Origin: a virus
DNA length: 27,968 bases
Direction: 5' to 3' (one strand)
IMG/VR virus record: IMGVR_UViG_3300032180_000031
Span: 1-27,968 of that record
Position 1 is the first letter of the stretch. Each line of letters begins with the position of its first letter. Positions 15,058-22,023 of this stretch are shown here, piece after piece. Below the pieces are notes generated by a model. It saw only the letters and a program-made list of their open reading frames with translations, was not told where the DNA came from and ran no database searches. Position numbers and translations under genes: made by a program.

Positions 15058-16196
15058 TCGCGAACGATCAAGACAGAGGCTCGCTCCCAAGTGCGAGCGG
15101 AGGTGCCAAGCTTTACCACTGTGCTGGTTCCTTCCTCGCAGAAAAATTAGCTCCAGAGACAGCACCATCAGACGAGGCACTGGAGGGCCAGGCCATACAC
15201 GAGGCGCTGGAAACTGATGACTTCACTGCCCTGGATGACGCTGGGAAGAATATTGCGGATCGACTAAGCTCGATGATGGAGCAAGCCAGAGACGAATGGG
15301 CGTTCAATCTCGGACTCGCCCCGTCTCAAATCTCCGAGTTCAGGGAAAAGAGGTTGTGGGTGAAGTCGCGAGCGGGCAAGCCGATTAGCTCGGCGAAGAT
15401 CGACCGTTGTTACCTCGCGCCGCCACACGCTCTGATTGTGGATACGAAGACGGGGTATCTTCGCTCAACGCCCTCTGAGAAGAATATTCAGTGCCGAATA
15501 CAGGCGTTGGCAGTCGCCAGCCACCACACGAACATCAGCCACATTCTGTCCGGCACTGCATCGTATCGCTTCTCTGGCAAAGTTGATCTCTGCGAGTACG
15601 ACAGGGACACGATCAACTCGTTGCTCACAGAGCACGAATTTATGATTTGGCGCGCGGAGAATCCACATGCCGAACGAGTGCCGGGTGATCATTGTAGATA
15701 CTGCAAGGCCCAATCTTCCTGTTTGGAGGCTGCGACCTACTCGATGCTTCCGATGCCTCTGACTCAGGGAATGGCGAAGATCAAGGACGAGGAGATCGCG
15801 GCCATCGTAAATCGTCAGCCATTGGATGTCCTGGCCCACGTCCACCGTCACAAGGCGATTGCGACGAAAGTATTCGAGGCGATTACGGCGAGGTTGAAGT
15901 CTCTGCCGGCTGAGGAGCTTCTGAAGGTGGGTTTGGTCAAGGCTGATGACACTCAGGTCCGCGAGATCAAGGACGTGAAGCGAGCCTGGGCTCTGTTGTT
16001 TGAGCACATGACCGGCGAAGAGTTTGCTGCGTGCTGCGACATCGTCATTGGCAGGATCGAGGCTACGCTGATTCCGAAGATGATTGCGGCAGATCCGAAG
16101 CTCACCAAGAAGGCTGCGAAGGAGATGGTGAACGACATAATCGCACCTGTGGTCACGATGGCACCGAGAGCGGGAAGATTGATGGAGGCTGAATGA
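15051..16196 (+). CDS. PD-(D/E)XK nuclease with Fe-S-type cysteines (DUF2800-like)
   Basis: 381 residues with a strong AAGGAGG at 15034-15040, 10 bases before the ATG. Motifs in order: a PSASGG...HCAGS entry with Cys24, His50 in EGQAIHEALE, Asp118 in AKIDR, Asp131 and Lys133 in IVDTKTG, and Gln151 in QCRIQAL. Three more cysteines (C215, C218, C224) in HCRYCKAQSSC could join Cys24 in a 4Fe-4S cluster as in AddB and Cas4. This order fits the RecB-like phage nuclease family often labelled DUF2800. Such enzymes resect DNA ends to give single strands. The C-terminal 150 residues are helical. It would pair with the annealing protein encoded upstream. Its stop overlaps the next ATG as ATGA. Confidence 0.88.
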   Translation: MVVANDQDRGSLPSASGGAKLYHCAGSFLAEKLAPETAPSDEALEGQAIHEALETDDFTALDDAGKNIADRLSSMMEQARDEWAFNLGLAPSQISEFREKRLWVKSRAGKPISSAKIDRCYLAPPHALIVDTKTGYLRSTPSEKNIQCRIQALAVASHHTNISHILSGTASYRFSGKVDLCEYDRDTINSLLTEHEFMIWRAENPHAERVPGDHCRYCKAQSSCLEAATYSMLPMPLTQGMAKIKDEEIAAIVNRQPLDVLAHVHRHKAIATKVFEAITARLKSLPAEELLKVGLVKADDTQVREIKDVKRAWALLFEHMTGEEFAACCDIVIGRIEATLIPKMIAADPKLTKKAAKEMVNDIIAPVVTMAPRAGRLMEAE

Positions 16197-16468
16197 CGAA
16201 CCTCGCGCTCGTATGCCAAGCTGCGCTATCGGAAATCCAGCAGTTGAACAAGGCACTCGCGTTGAAGATGGACGCGCTTCCGTCTGGACTGTCAGCCGGT
16301 CAAAGCATCGCGCTTGAGAAGCGATTAACCGAAGCTGAACACCGCGCCACCACCGCAGAGGCGAAGCTGGAGAAGTGTGTTGAGGCGTTGAAACACTACA
16401 CGACATCCGACCCCCACATCGACATCGCAATCGAAACCCTCGAACAAATCGGAGTTTCCCCGCAGTAA
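16193..16468 (+). CDS. Small coiled-coil protein
   Basis: 91 residues. Residues 8-72 are helical with heptad-like spacing of Leu/Ala and many Glu/Lys (LEKRLTEAEHRATTAEAKLEK), typical of a coiled coil. Its ATG overlaps the nuclease stop as ATGA, so it is translated with that gene. No family is recognised; small coiled-coil proteins like this are common in phage early regions. The protein may make contacts with its neighbours, which is only inference. Confidence 0.75.
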   Translation: MTNLALVCQAALSEIQQLNKALALKMDALPSGLSAGQSIALEKRLTEAEHRATTAEAKLEKCVEALKHYTTSDPHIDIAIETLEQIGVSPQ

Positions 16469-16497
16469 ACCACAAACCTAGAAAGGACATCCGCAGA

Positions 16498-16779
16498 ATG
16501 AGCAAGCAGATCGAACTGAAAGGCGTCGAGAGTAAGTCGATTCCAGAACTGGATCGCCTCGTCGATGATTACGAGGAGGCGCGCGACGAGCGTATGGAGG
16601 CCACCAAGAGAGAGGTGCCTGCCAAACAAAAGCTCCTGGACGCGATGCACAAGCACGAGGTCACGAAGTACCGCACCGCGGACGATAAAATCGCCGAGAT
16701 CATCCCGGAGGACGAGACCGTCAAGGTCAAAGCCTACAAGGAGCCGTCCGAGAAGAAGACGAAGAAGGACCAGGACTGA
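16498..16779 (+). CDS. Small charged phage protein
   Basis: 93 residues, mostly helical in the first 60 (LVDDYEEARDERMEATKREVPAKQKLLDAM) and then a short beta-like piece (KYRTADDKIAEIIPEDETVKVK) before a Lys/Glu tail. AAAGGA at 16482-16487 is a good ribosome site, 10 bases upstream. It is separated from the previous gene by 29 bases and followed by a large hairpin, so it probably ends a transcription unit. Function is unknown; the pattern looks like a conserved phage early protein. Confidence 0.75.
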   Translation: MSKQIELKGVESKSIPELDRLVDDYEEARDERMEATKREVPAKQKLLDAMHKHEVTKYRTADDKIAEIIPEDETVKVKAYKEPSEKKTKKDQD

Positions 16780-16780
16780 T

Positions 16781-16835
16781 CGAAAGGGGTGGCCGACGAC
16801 CCGATTAAGAAGGCCGGCCACCCCTGCATCTTTCG
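16781..16835 (+). terminator. Long GC-rich hairpin, possible terminator
   Basis: AGGGGTGGCCG (16785-16795) pairs perfectly with CGGCCACCCCT (16815-16825), an 11-bp stem. Outer bases CGAAA (16781-16785) and TTTCG (16831-16835) could extend it past a short bulge. It starts just after the 16779 stop. There is no clear T-run, so it may need a protein factor or be an RNA structure rather than a simple terminator. Confidence 0.5.
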
Positions 16836-16960
16836 ATTCCTCCACCTGTTGAGCACATGACCAATATCGCCGCACGTAGAGATACGCAAGAGGTTTTCCT
16901 TTACACCAGATGGACGGGGAGTAACCTCTAACCATTGCAGGTCGTTGCAGAGCGACCCTA
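16836..16960 (+). promoter_or_regulatory. Structured leader before the replication gene
   Basis: The rest of this gap between genes has no convincing long gene but two more inverted repeats: AGAGGTT (16889-16895) with AACCTCT (16923-16929), and GGTCG (16940-16944) with CGACC (16953-16957). Together with the hairpin at 16785 they make a folded leader ahead of the initiator gene. A TTGACA at 16961 has no good -10 partner. No known riboswitch is recognised. Confidence 0.3.
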
Positions 16961-17127
16961 TTGACAAAAAGATAGTCGTGACCCAACAGTCTAACCAGAG
17001 CGTTCTGTTCGGCGCGTCAGATGCGTCCGGCGACGAACTTCAGCCCTTCCAGGGCCAACTATCGTCGTCGTCCGGGTCTGCCGCGCTGGCGCGTCGAACA
17101 GAGGTTTCACACAAGGACTCCCCATGA
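16945..17127 (+). CDS. Possible short Ser/Gln-rich leader peptide
   Basis: 60 residues from TTG 16945, or 49 from GTG 16978. The stop overlaps the initiator ATG as ATGA, the spacing used between real genes here, which is the main argument that it is translated. The sequence is rich in Ser, Gln and Ala with no recognised domain, and neither start has a good Shine-Dalgarno. The TTG lies in the loop of a small hairpin. It may be a coupling leader for the replication gene or only a chance frame. Confidence 0.3.
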   Translation: MQSDPIDKKIVVTQQSNQSVLFGASDASGDELQPFQGQLSSSSGSAALARRTEVSHKDSP

Positions 17128-18014
17128 GACTGTCCGATTTCCTTCAAAACGTAGGGCATCCCGTCGCTTACTATGCCGGACTCGCCAGGGTGATTGGGGT
17201 TAAGGAATGCGTATTCGTCTGTCAACTCGCTTACTGGACCGACAAGCAGCAGGATCAGGATGGATGGATATTCAAACACCATGATGACTTCACCAAGGAG
17301 ACGGGGCTTTCATACGAAGAGCAGAAGACCGCCCGCAGGAATCTTAAACAGCTTGGAATCCTGAGAGAGAAGGTCAATAGGTTGAAGCACGAGACGGCTT
17401 ACATGCTTGATTGTGAAATACTTAACTCGGTTTGGGATGGTCATTTCCAACCCGAAGTGGCAAATGCCACTTCCCGAAGTGGCAAAGTGCCTCTCCCGAA
17501 GGGTCAAAGCCTATCTCCCGAGGTGGCATTTGCCACTTCGTCTAATGGTACAGAGAGTACAACAGAGAGTACACCAAAGAATACACAGCCGTTTTTGGCT
17601 TTGGAGAAGATATTCCCGCAGAATCTCGACACCGAAGAGTTCAAAGCAGTTTGGAGCGACTGGGAGGAAGATCGGAAGCAAAGGCGAAAACCTATTACCC
17701 GACGAGCAGCAGAGCTTCAACTTGCGAGCCTTTCCAAATGGGGTCCAGATAAGGCAATTGCGGCGATAAAACTTTCGATTGAAAAAGGCTGGCAGGGTTT
17801 ATTTGAGCCGACTACCAATGCGACAGCAGGAAGAGAGAATGGGAATGTGCCGTTGTGGCGGCGTGTAGAATTTCTCAAAGAGGAAATCGGCGAGCTTGAG
17901 AGCAAGATTGACGGGGAAGACAAGAGCAGGTTCAAGGCGGAGTTGGAGCGGTTGAAAGGTTTGAAGCGGAGGTATAACGAGTTGAGGTCACAGATCAACA
18001 GTCCGAAGGCGTGA
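17124..18014 (+). CDS. Replication initiator / helicase loader, lambda O-like
   Basis: 296 residues. Residues 10-90 form a winged-helix DNA-binding region typical of phage replication proteins (VCQLAYWTDKQQDQDGWIF, then FTKETGLSYEEQKTARRNL, then LGILREK). Residues 105-155 are a low-complexity linker. Residues 165-230 carry the conserved end domain with F.AVW..WE, a KPIT...A.LQL..L segment and KGWQGLF, linked to helicase loading. The last 50 residues are a coiled coil. The linker-coding DNA contains four 22-bp repeats, as lambda O holds its origin iterons. A DnaB helicase is encoded just downstream. It would bind the iterons, open the DNA and bring in DnaB. Its stop overlaps the next start as GTGA. 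Confidence 0.8.
   Translation: MRLSDFLQNVGHPVAYYAGLARVIGVKECVFVCQLAYWTDKQQDQDGWIFKHHDDFTKETGLSYEEQKTARRNLKQLGILREKVNRLKHETAYMLDCEILNSVWDGHFQPEVANATSRSGKVPLPKGQSLSPEVAFATSSNGTESTTESTPKNTQPFLALEKIFPQNLDTEEFKAVWSDWEEDRKQRRKPITRRAAELQLASLSKWGPDKAIAAIKLSIEKGWQGLFEPTTNATAGRENGNVPLWRRVEFLKEEIGELESKIDGEDKSRFKAELERLKGLKRRYNELRSQINSPKA
17451..17539. repeat. Four 22-bp iterons, probable replication origin
   Basis: CCCGA begins at 17451, 17473, 17495 and 17517, an exact 22-bp step. The repeats share CCCGAAGTGGCAAA at the front. The first contains GAAGTGGCA-AA-TGCCACTTC, a perfect palindrome at 17454-17473; the fourth is the same with one mismatch and TT in the centre; the middle two are weaker. A 22-bp step is not a whole number of codons, so the repeat does not keep the protein frame, which points to selection on the DNA. 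Two helical turns per repeat fits stacked initiator dimers. Confidence 0.8.
17550..17573. repeat. Tandem 12-bp repeat beside the iterons
   Basis: ACAGAGAGTACA occurs twice head to tail (17550-17561, 17562-17573), just right of the iterons. It keeps the protein frame (TEST twice). The stretch is lower in GC than the iterons, and in lambda a melting region lies on this side, so it may belong to the origin. Confidence 0.5.
18002..18014 (+). repeat. 13-bp direct repeat, left copy
   Basis: TCCGAAGGCGTGA ends the initiator gene, including its stop codon, and is found again exactly at 18271-18283 at the end of the next gene. The two copies bracket the 90-residue gene. Confidence 0.7.
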
Positions 18015-18283
18015 ATCCTATTTTCACAGTTCATGCAGCCGCTCGATTTACGGAGCGCTTTCCGTCGTTGAATTTGATGGAGGAGTGGAGGAATGCTCTT
18101 AGGAGCCCTGGACGATGCGGGAAGAAGACTATTGCGCGGATACGAAGGATGTGTCCGGGGCACAGGGAAGTTACGGGCAGATCATTCAAGGGGTTTTATT
18201 ATCGCGTCAGCAAGAATAGGGTTGTGTTTGTCGTGACGCCGCCGACTACGATCATCACCGTGTTTGAGCTTCCGAAGGCGTGA
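18011..18283 (+). CDS. Small basic DUF4258/RelE-like protein
   Basis: 90 residues from a GTG that overlaps the initiator stop as GTGA. The layout FTVHAAARFTERFP at the start, a basic middle (KKTIARIRRMCPGHREVTG) and a beta-rich end (FYYRVSKNRVVFVVTPPTTIITVFEL) resembles DUF4258-like or RelE-fold proteins; the H..AR..ER motif and closing VVFVV...IITV strands are typical. Members include toxin-like RNases and unstudied phage proteins. There is no antitoxin partner beside it. It is bracketed by a 13-bp direct repeat, each copy being the end of a gene, which suggests duplication or insertion. Toxin activity is only a possibility. Confidence 0.6.
   Translation: MNPIFTVHAAARFTERFPSLNLMEEWRNALRSPGRCGKKTIARIRRMCPGHREVTGRSFKGFYYRVSKNRVVFVVTPPTTIITVFELPKA
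18271..18283 (+). repeat. 13-bp direct repeat, right copy
   Basis: Exact match to TCCGAAGGCGTGA at 18002-18014, again forming the last codons and stop of a gene. The HNH gene begins 4 bases later. Confidence 0.7.
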
Positions 18284-18286
18284 GAT

Positions 18287-18934
18287 ATGAAAGGGCACAC
18301 CAACAATCCAAACGGAAGAGCACCTGTCGATATTCGCGGCCAAAAATACAATCGCCTTACAGCGATAAAGTACATTCCAGGTTCACGTTGGCTTTGTTTA
18401 TGCGATTGCGGAAAAAGCACGGTAGTGGCAACTGGAAACCTAACGAACGGGCACGTTAAGTCCTGTGGCTGTCTGAGAGCTGAGATAGTGATTACATGTT
18501 CACTCGTTCATGGGCACGCTAAAGGAGGTAGGCCAACCCCAACATGGCACACATGGAAATCTATGTTGAGGCGATGCAACGACCCAAGCAGGCCGGATTA
18601 TTACCTATACGGAGCGCGTGGCATATCCGTTTGCGCCAGGTGGTGTGACTTCAGAAACTTTCTCAAGGACATGGGGGAAAAACCAAAAGGGCTGAGCATA
18701 GGCAGAAAGGATAACAACTTAGGATATTCTCCTGAGAATTGTAGATGGGAGGATGCGATTACGCAGGGCAGCAACAAGAGGAACAATCACCTAGTAACAG
18801 TTCGCGGAGAGACAAAAACGGTGTCGCAGTGGGCGCGATTGCTTGGGGTGAATCCAGATATTGTATTCGCGCGGATTCGACGTGGATGGCCAGAAGTGAA
18901 AGCGGTTACTAAACCACTGACAAGGATTGTTTGA
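18287..18934 (+). CDS. HNH homing-type endonuclease (copy B)
   Basis: 215 residues, related to the HNH genes at 12022 and 26294. The N-terminal Cys module is intact (CLCDCGKS..., SCGCLRAE). The core holds TWHTWKSMLRRCNDPS, LYGARGISVC.RW, FLKDMGEKP, GYSPENCRW and NKRNN. In the central block the usual IDRIDN reads SIGRKDN: the first Asp is Gly, so cutting may be weakened. The C-terminus carries the modular DNA-binding segment (SQWARLLGV...RIRRGWPEVKAV). A weak GAAGG precedes the ATG. It sits between the small DUF4258-like gene and the helicase, and its stop overlaps the helicase TTG as TTGA. Confidence 0.9.
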   Translation: MKGHTNNPNGRAPVDIRGQKYNRLTAIKYIPGSRWLCLCDCGKSTVVATGNLTNGHVKSCGCLRAEIVITCSLVHGHAKGGRPTPTWHTWKSMLRRCNDPSRPDYYLYGARGISVCARWCDFRNFLKDMGEKPKGLSIGRKDNNLGYSPENCRWEDAITQGSNKRNNHLVTVRGETKTVSQWARLLGVNPDIVFARIRRGWPEVKAVTKPLTRIV

Positions 18935-20388
18935 ATCCAGACTTTCACAATCGAAAGCGTATCCGCCAGCAAAGCAGCGATGATCTTCATAAGCTGCCCC
19001 CGCACTCGCAAGAATCGGAGCAAGCCGTCCTTGGTTGCTGCCTCCTATCGCCGAATGCGTGCGTTGCCGAGGTCATCGAGAAACTTCCCGAGGCTGCCTT
19101 TTTTGACCTACGGCATCAGAGTATCATGGCGGCGATGGAGGAGATGTTCTCGAAACAGGAGCCGATTGACGTTGTCACCCTTCAGCAGCGGTTGAGGGAC
19201 AAGGGGCAGCTTGAAGGCATTGGAGGAATCGCCTACCTCGCCTCACTTCAGGACGCGACGCCCTCTGCGGCGAACGTTTCCTACTACATTGAGATCCTTC
19301 GCGAGAAGTATGCGATGCGCAGGCTGGTGCAGTCGTGTACGGAGATCGTGGGTGACGTGTATGAGAACGGTGCTGCGGTGCCGGAGCTTCTGGATCGAGC
19401 CCAGGTCTCCGTGCTGAAGGTTGGACAGATAATGAGCGGACAGACAGAGGTGGACTCGAAGCAGCTTGTTCTGGATGCAATGGGGGACATCGAGATCAGT
19501 GTTCAGCGAGGAGGACAGATTGTCGGCGTGTCCACGGGGTTCACTGATCTGGACAGGATGACCGGTGGATTCAACCCCGGGGAGATGATCGTCATTGCGG
19601 CGAGACCAAGTATGGGGAAGACATCGTTGGCGTTGAATATCGCCGATCACGTTGCAGTGACGCTGAAGCTTCCTGTTGGCGTGTTCAGCCTGGAAATGAC
19701 TGCGAGGTCGCTGATGCAGCGGATGATCTGCTCCAGGGCTCGCGTGAACTTGAGGAATATCAGGGAGGGCTTTCTGGCCGAAAGAGACCTTCCGAGGCTG
19801 GCTGCGGCTTCTGGACAACTGGCGTCGGCACCGCTGTTCATCGACGAGACGTGCGGCTTGTCGATACTTCAGTTGCGCGCGAAGGCGATGCGGATTTACC
19901 AGAAGCACGGGATAAAGCTCTTCGTGATCGACTACCTTCAACTGTTAAATTCGACGAACAAGAAGGTCAAAGATCGACAACAGGAGGTGGCGGACATATC
20001 GGCCGGGGTGAAGATGCTTGCGAAGGAATTGAAGGTGCCGGTGATTGTTCTCAGCCAGTTGAACAGGGACATGGAGAGGGACAGAAAAAAGAAGCCGAAG
20101 CTTTCGGATTTGAGAGAGTCAGGAGCCATTGAGCAGGACGCGGACACGGTTGGACTGCTATACAAGCCGTCCAGTGGTGATGATGAAGAGAACGGCCACG
20201 AGGAACAGGATGCCGCAGCGATGGGGCTGTTCATCGCAAAGCAACGGTCAGGTCCAACCGGGACTGTCGCGTTGACGTTCCTTCGTTCATACACTCGATT
20301 CGAGAGCGCAGCCAAGGTCTGTGCTGACGATGTGCCGGAGGACGAGCTTCCAAGCCATACGGCAAGGAGCTGGCAGGATAGGGATTGA
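18931..20388 (+). CDS. dnaB: Replicative DNA helicase (DnaB-like)
   Basis: 485 residues, close to bacterial DnaB length. The N-terminal domain (25-125) has SQESEQAVLGCCLL and the helical collar sequence. The RecA-like motor begins near 200: Walker A ARPSMGKT at 224-231, Walker B Asp334 in LFVIDYLQLL, a sensor region LSQLNRDME, and the signature SDLRESGAIEQDAD holding the arginine finger. It unwinds DNA 5' to 3' as a hexamer and recruits primase. The start is a TTG at 18931 that overlaps the HNH stop as TTGA, with AAGG 5 bases upstream; no closer ATG exists. The initiator gene two genes upstream is its likely loader. No frameshift or missing motif is seen. Confidence 0.96.
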   Translation: MNPDFHNRKRIRQQSSDDLHKLPPHSQESEQAVLGCCLLSPNACVAEVIEKLPEAAFFDLRHQSIMAAMEEMFSKQEPIDVVTLQQRLRDKGQLEGIGGIAYLASLQDATPSAANVSYYIEILREKYAMRRLVQSCTEIVGDVYENGAAVPELLDRAQVSVLKVGQIMSGQTEVDSKQLVLDAMGDIEISVQRGGQIVGVSTGFTDLDRMTGGFNPGEMIVIAARPSMGKTSLALNIADHVAVTLKLPVGVFSLEMTARSLMQRMICSRARVNLRNIREGFLAERDLPRLAAASGQLASAPLFIDETCGLSILQLRAKAMRIYQKHGIKLFVIDYLQLLNSTNKKVKDRQQEVADISAGVKMLAKELKVPVIVLSQLNRDMERDRKKKPKLSDLRESGAIEQDADTVGLLYKPSSGDDEENGHEEQDAAAMGLFIAKQRSGPTGTVALTFLRSYTRFESAAKVCADDVPEDELPSHTARSWQDRD

Positions 20389-21771
20389 ATGAGATTTCTT
20401 TCACTATTCAGTGGCATTGAAGCTGCATCTCAGGCATGGCTCCCGCTTGGTTGGAAATGTGTAGGCGTCGCGGAGATTGAAAAGTTTCCGTGTGCCGTGC
20501 TGAAGCATCGCCATCCAGACGTGCCGAATTTGGGTGACGTGACGAAGATCACAAGGGAGCAAATTGAAGCACTTGGAAACATCGACGTGGCTGTCGGTGG
20601 TTTCCCATGCCAAGACCTATCAGTGGCCGGACAAAGGAAAGGACTCAAACATGCAGATGGAACTAATACCAGAAGCGGATTGTTTTTCGATGCCTGCCGC
20701 ATCGCCGAATGGTCACAAGCAAGATGGACCGTCGTCGAGAATGTCCCCGGTCTTTTCTCATCGAATGAAGGGCGGGATTTTGCTACAGTGGTTGGAGAGT
20801 TGGCTGGGGCCGAATTTAACGTTCTAGGAGACGGCTGGAGAACTTCCGGTGTGGCGCTTGGGGAAAGAGGATTCGTCGAATGGTTCGTTCTGGATGCACA
20901 GTACTTCGGCTTGGCTCAAAGACGCCAGCGTGTGTTCATTGTCAGAGATTCTGGAGGACAGTGGCAGCATCGACCGCCGTTTTTACCTCTCGCCGAAAGC
21001 ATGTCAGGGCATCCTCCGCCGCGCCGAGAAACGGGGGAAAGAATTGCCCCCAGCCTTGCGGCTCGCACTAAAGGCGGTGGCGGACTCGGCACAGATGCCG
21101 AATGCGACGGAGCCGTAATCCCCATCCAGGAAATCGGAAAGCGTCAGAACGGAAACCCAATGAACGGCGTGGGTCATGGCAATCCAGGCGACCCGATGTT
21201 CACGCTTCAGAGCACAGCCGAGCACGGTGTCGCCATTGGAATCGACGGCGGTGAAGTCGGCTATGCCCTGAGATCGAATCCTTCCCACAGCGGAGACAAA
21301 GGTGATGGCGGCGTGAACACCACCTTGATCGCCTCAACCCTACGGGCAGCTTCCTCGACCGAGAAAGGCCATTCAGCGAGAGCAGGCGACAAGGATGAGA
21401 ATTTGGTTGTTCATTCGTTGCGAGCCGATGGGTTCGACGCATCGGAGGATGGCACCGGTAGGGGAACACCGTTGATCCAAGAAATCGTCAGCCAAGCCAT
21501 GTCATCCAAGCGGTCGAAAGGATCATCCGGGCCGGCTGGTGACGAGGTGGCGAACATGATCGCTACACCGACGATGGCTGTGCGGCGACTTACGCCAAAG
21601 GAATGCGAAAGGCTCCAAGGATTTCCCGACGACTACACGCTCGTCGAGTTCCGAGGAAAACCCGCTTGTGACGGCGTGCGATACAAGGCCTTGGGAAACA
21701 GTTTTGCTGTACCAGTCGTCGCCTGGATTGGAAATCGGATTCAAATGCTCGAAGAACTCGTTCCACTATGA
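20389..21771 (+). CDS. dcm: DNA (cytosine-5-) methyltransferase
   Basis: 460 residues. Motif I FSGIE at 7-11, catalytic Cys74 in GGFPCQDLS, motif VI ENVPG at 117-121, motif VIII QRRQR at 177-181, motif IX RRLTPKECERLQGFP near 404 and motif X LGNSFAVPVVAWIG near the end are all present. The region between VIII and IX is about 200 residues, long and Gly/Ser-rich, including an ADGFDASEDGTGRGTP piece seen in phage methyltransferases; it should set the DNA target. It moves methyl from S-adenosylmethionine to cytosine C5. No matching restriction enzyme is nearby, so it is probably an orphan that shields phage DNA from host restriction. It starts right after the helicase stop, and its stop overlaps the next ATG as ATGA. 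Confidence 0.96.
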   Translation: MRFLSLFSGIEAASQAWLPLGWKCVGVAEIEKFPCAVLKHRHPDVPNLGDVTKITREQIEALGNIDVAVGGFPCQDLSVAGQRKGLKHADGTNTRSGLFFDACRIAEWSQARWTVVENVPGLFSSNEGRDFATVVGELAGAEFNVLGDGWRTSGVALGERGFVEWFVLDAQYFGLAQRRQRVFIVRDSGGQWQHRPPFLPLAESMSGHPPPRRETGERIAPSLAARTKGGGGLGTDAECDGAVIPIQEIGKRQNGNPMNGVGHGNPGDPMFTLQSTAEHGVAIGIDGGEVGYALRSNPSHSGDKGDGGVNTTLIASTLRAASSTEKGHSARAGDKDENLVVHSLRADGFDASEDGTGRGTPLIQEIVSQAMSSKRSKGSSGPAGDEVANMIATPTMAVRRLTPKECERLQGFPDDYTLVEFRGKPACDGVRYKALGNSFAVPVVAWIGNRIQMLEELVPL

Positions 21772-21974
21772 CACACCAACCACACCAAAACGGCGACACC
21801 CTCATAGACCTGGAGCAACGTCTCACCGGAGCATGGGAGCGAGTCAGGAAGGCGAGAGAAGCCGAAGCGAAAGCAATGATTGCGATTCGACCACTGGAAG
21901 ATGAACTCGTAAGTGCCGAGGCCGAGCTTCTGAACATCAAGACGCGCATCAATATCCTCAAGGAGCGGCTCTAA
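21768..21974 (+). CDS. Small coiled-coil protein after the methyltransferase
   Basis: 68 residues, ATGA overlap with the methyltransferase. Residues 12-66 form one continuous charged helix with heptad-like Leu/Ala/Ile (LEQRLTGAWERVRKAREAEAK, then LEDELVSAEAELLNIKTRINI). It resembles the small coiled-coil gene at 16193 in size and style. No function is known. Confidence 0.7.
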   Translation: MTHQPHQNGDTLIDLEQRLTGAWERVRKAREAEAKAMIAIRPLEDELVSAEAELLNIKTRINILKERL

Positions 21975-21981
21975 TCCCACA

Positions 21982-22009
21982 TTGACAACTCCGTCCTTTC
22001 GGCTACAAG
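21982..22009 (+). promoter_or_regulatory. Candidate promoter before the KH gene
   Basis: A consensus TTGACA (21982-21987) is followed at 16 bp by TACAAG (22004-22009), a 4 of 6 match to a -10 box. The ATG of the KH-domain gene lies 15 bases on (22024), so the message would be nearly leaderless. It may allow separate expression of the KH/ATPase genes. Confidence 0.3.
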
Positions 22010-22023
22010 TTACCGCCATCGAA

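Noticed and set aside
15465-16505. Minus-strand open frame of 346 codons
   Set aside because: It lies opposite the PD-(D/E)XK nuclease, which has clear motifs and a strong ribosome site; the frame is Arg-rich shadow sequence.
16961-16990. TTGACA promoter before the initiator gene
   Set aside because: No acceptable -10 box is found at 15-19 bp downstream.
19243-19941. Minus-strand open frame opposite the helicase
   Set aside because: It is Arg/His-rich and fully inside the DnaB gene, which has all its motifs.
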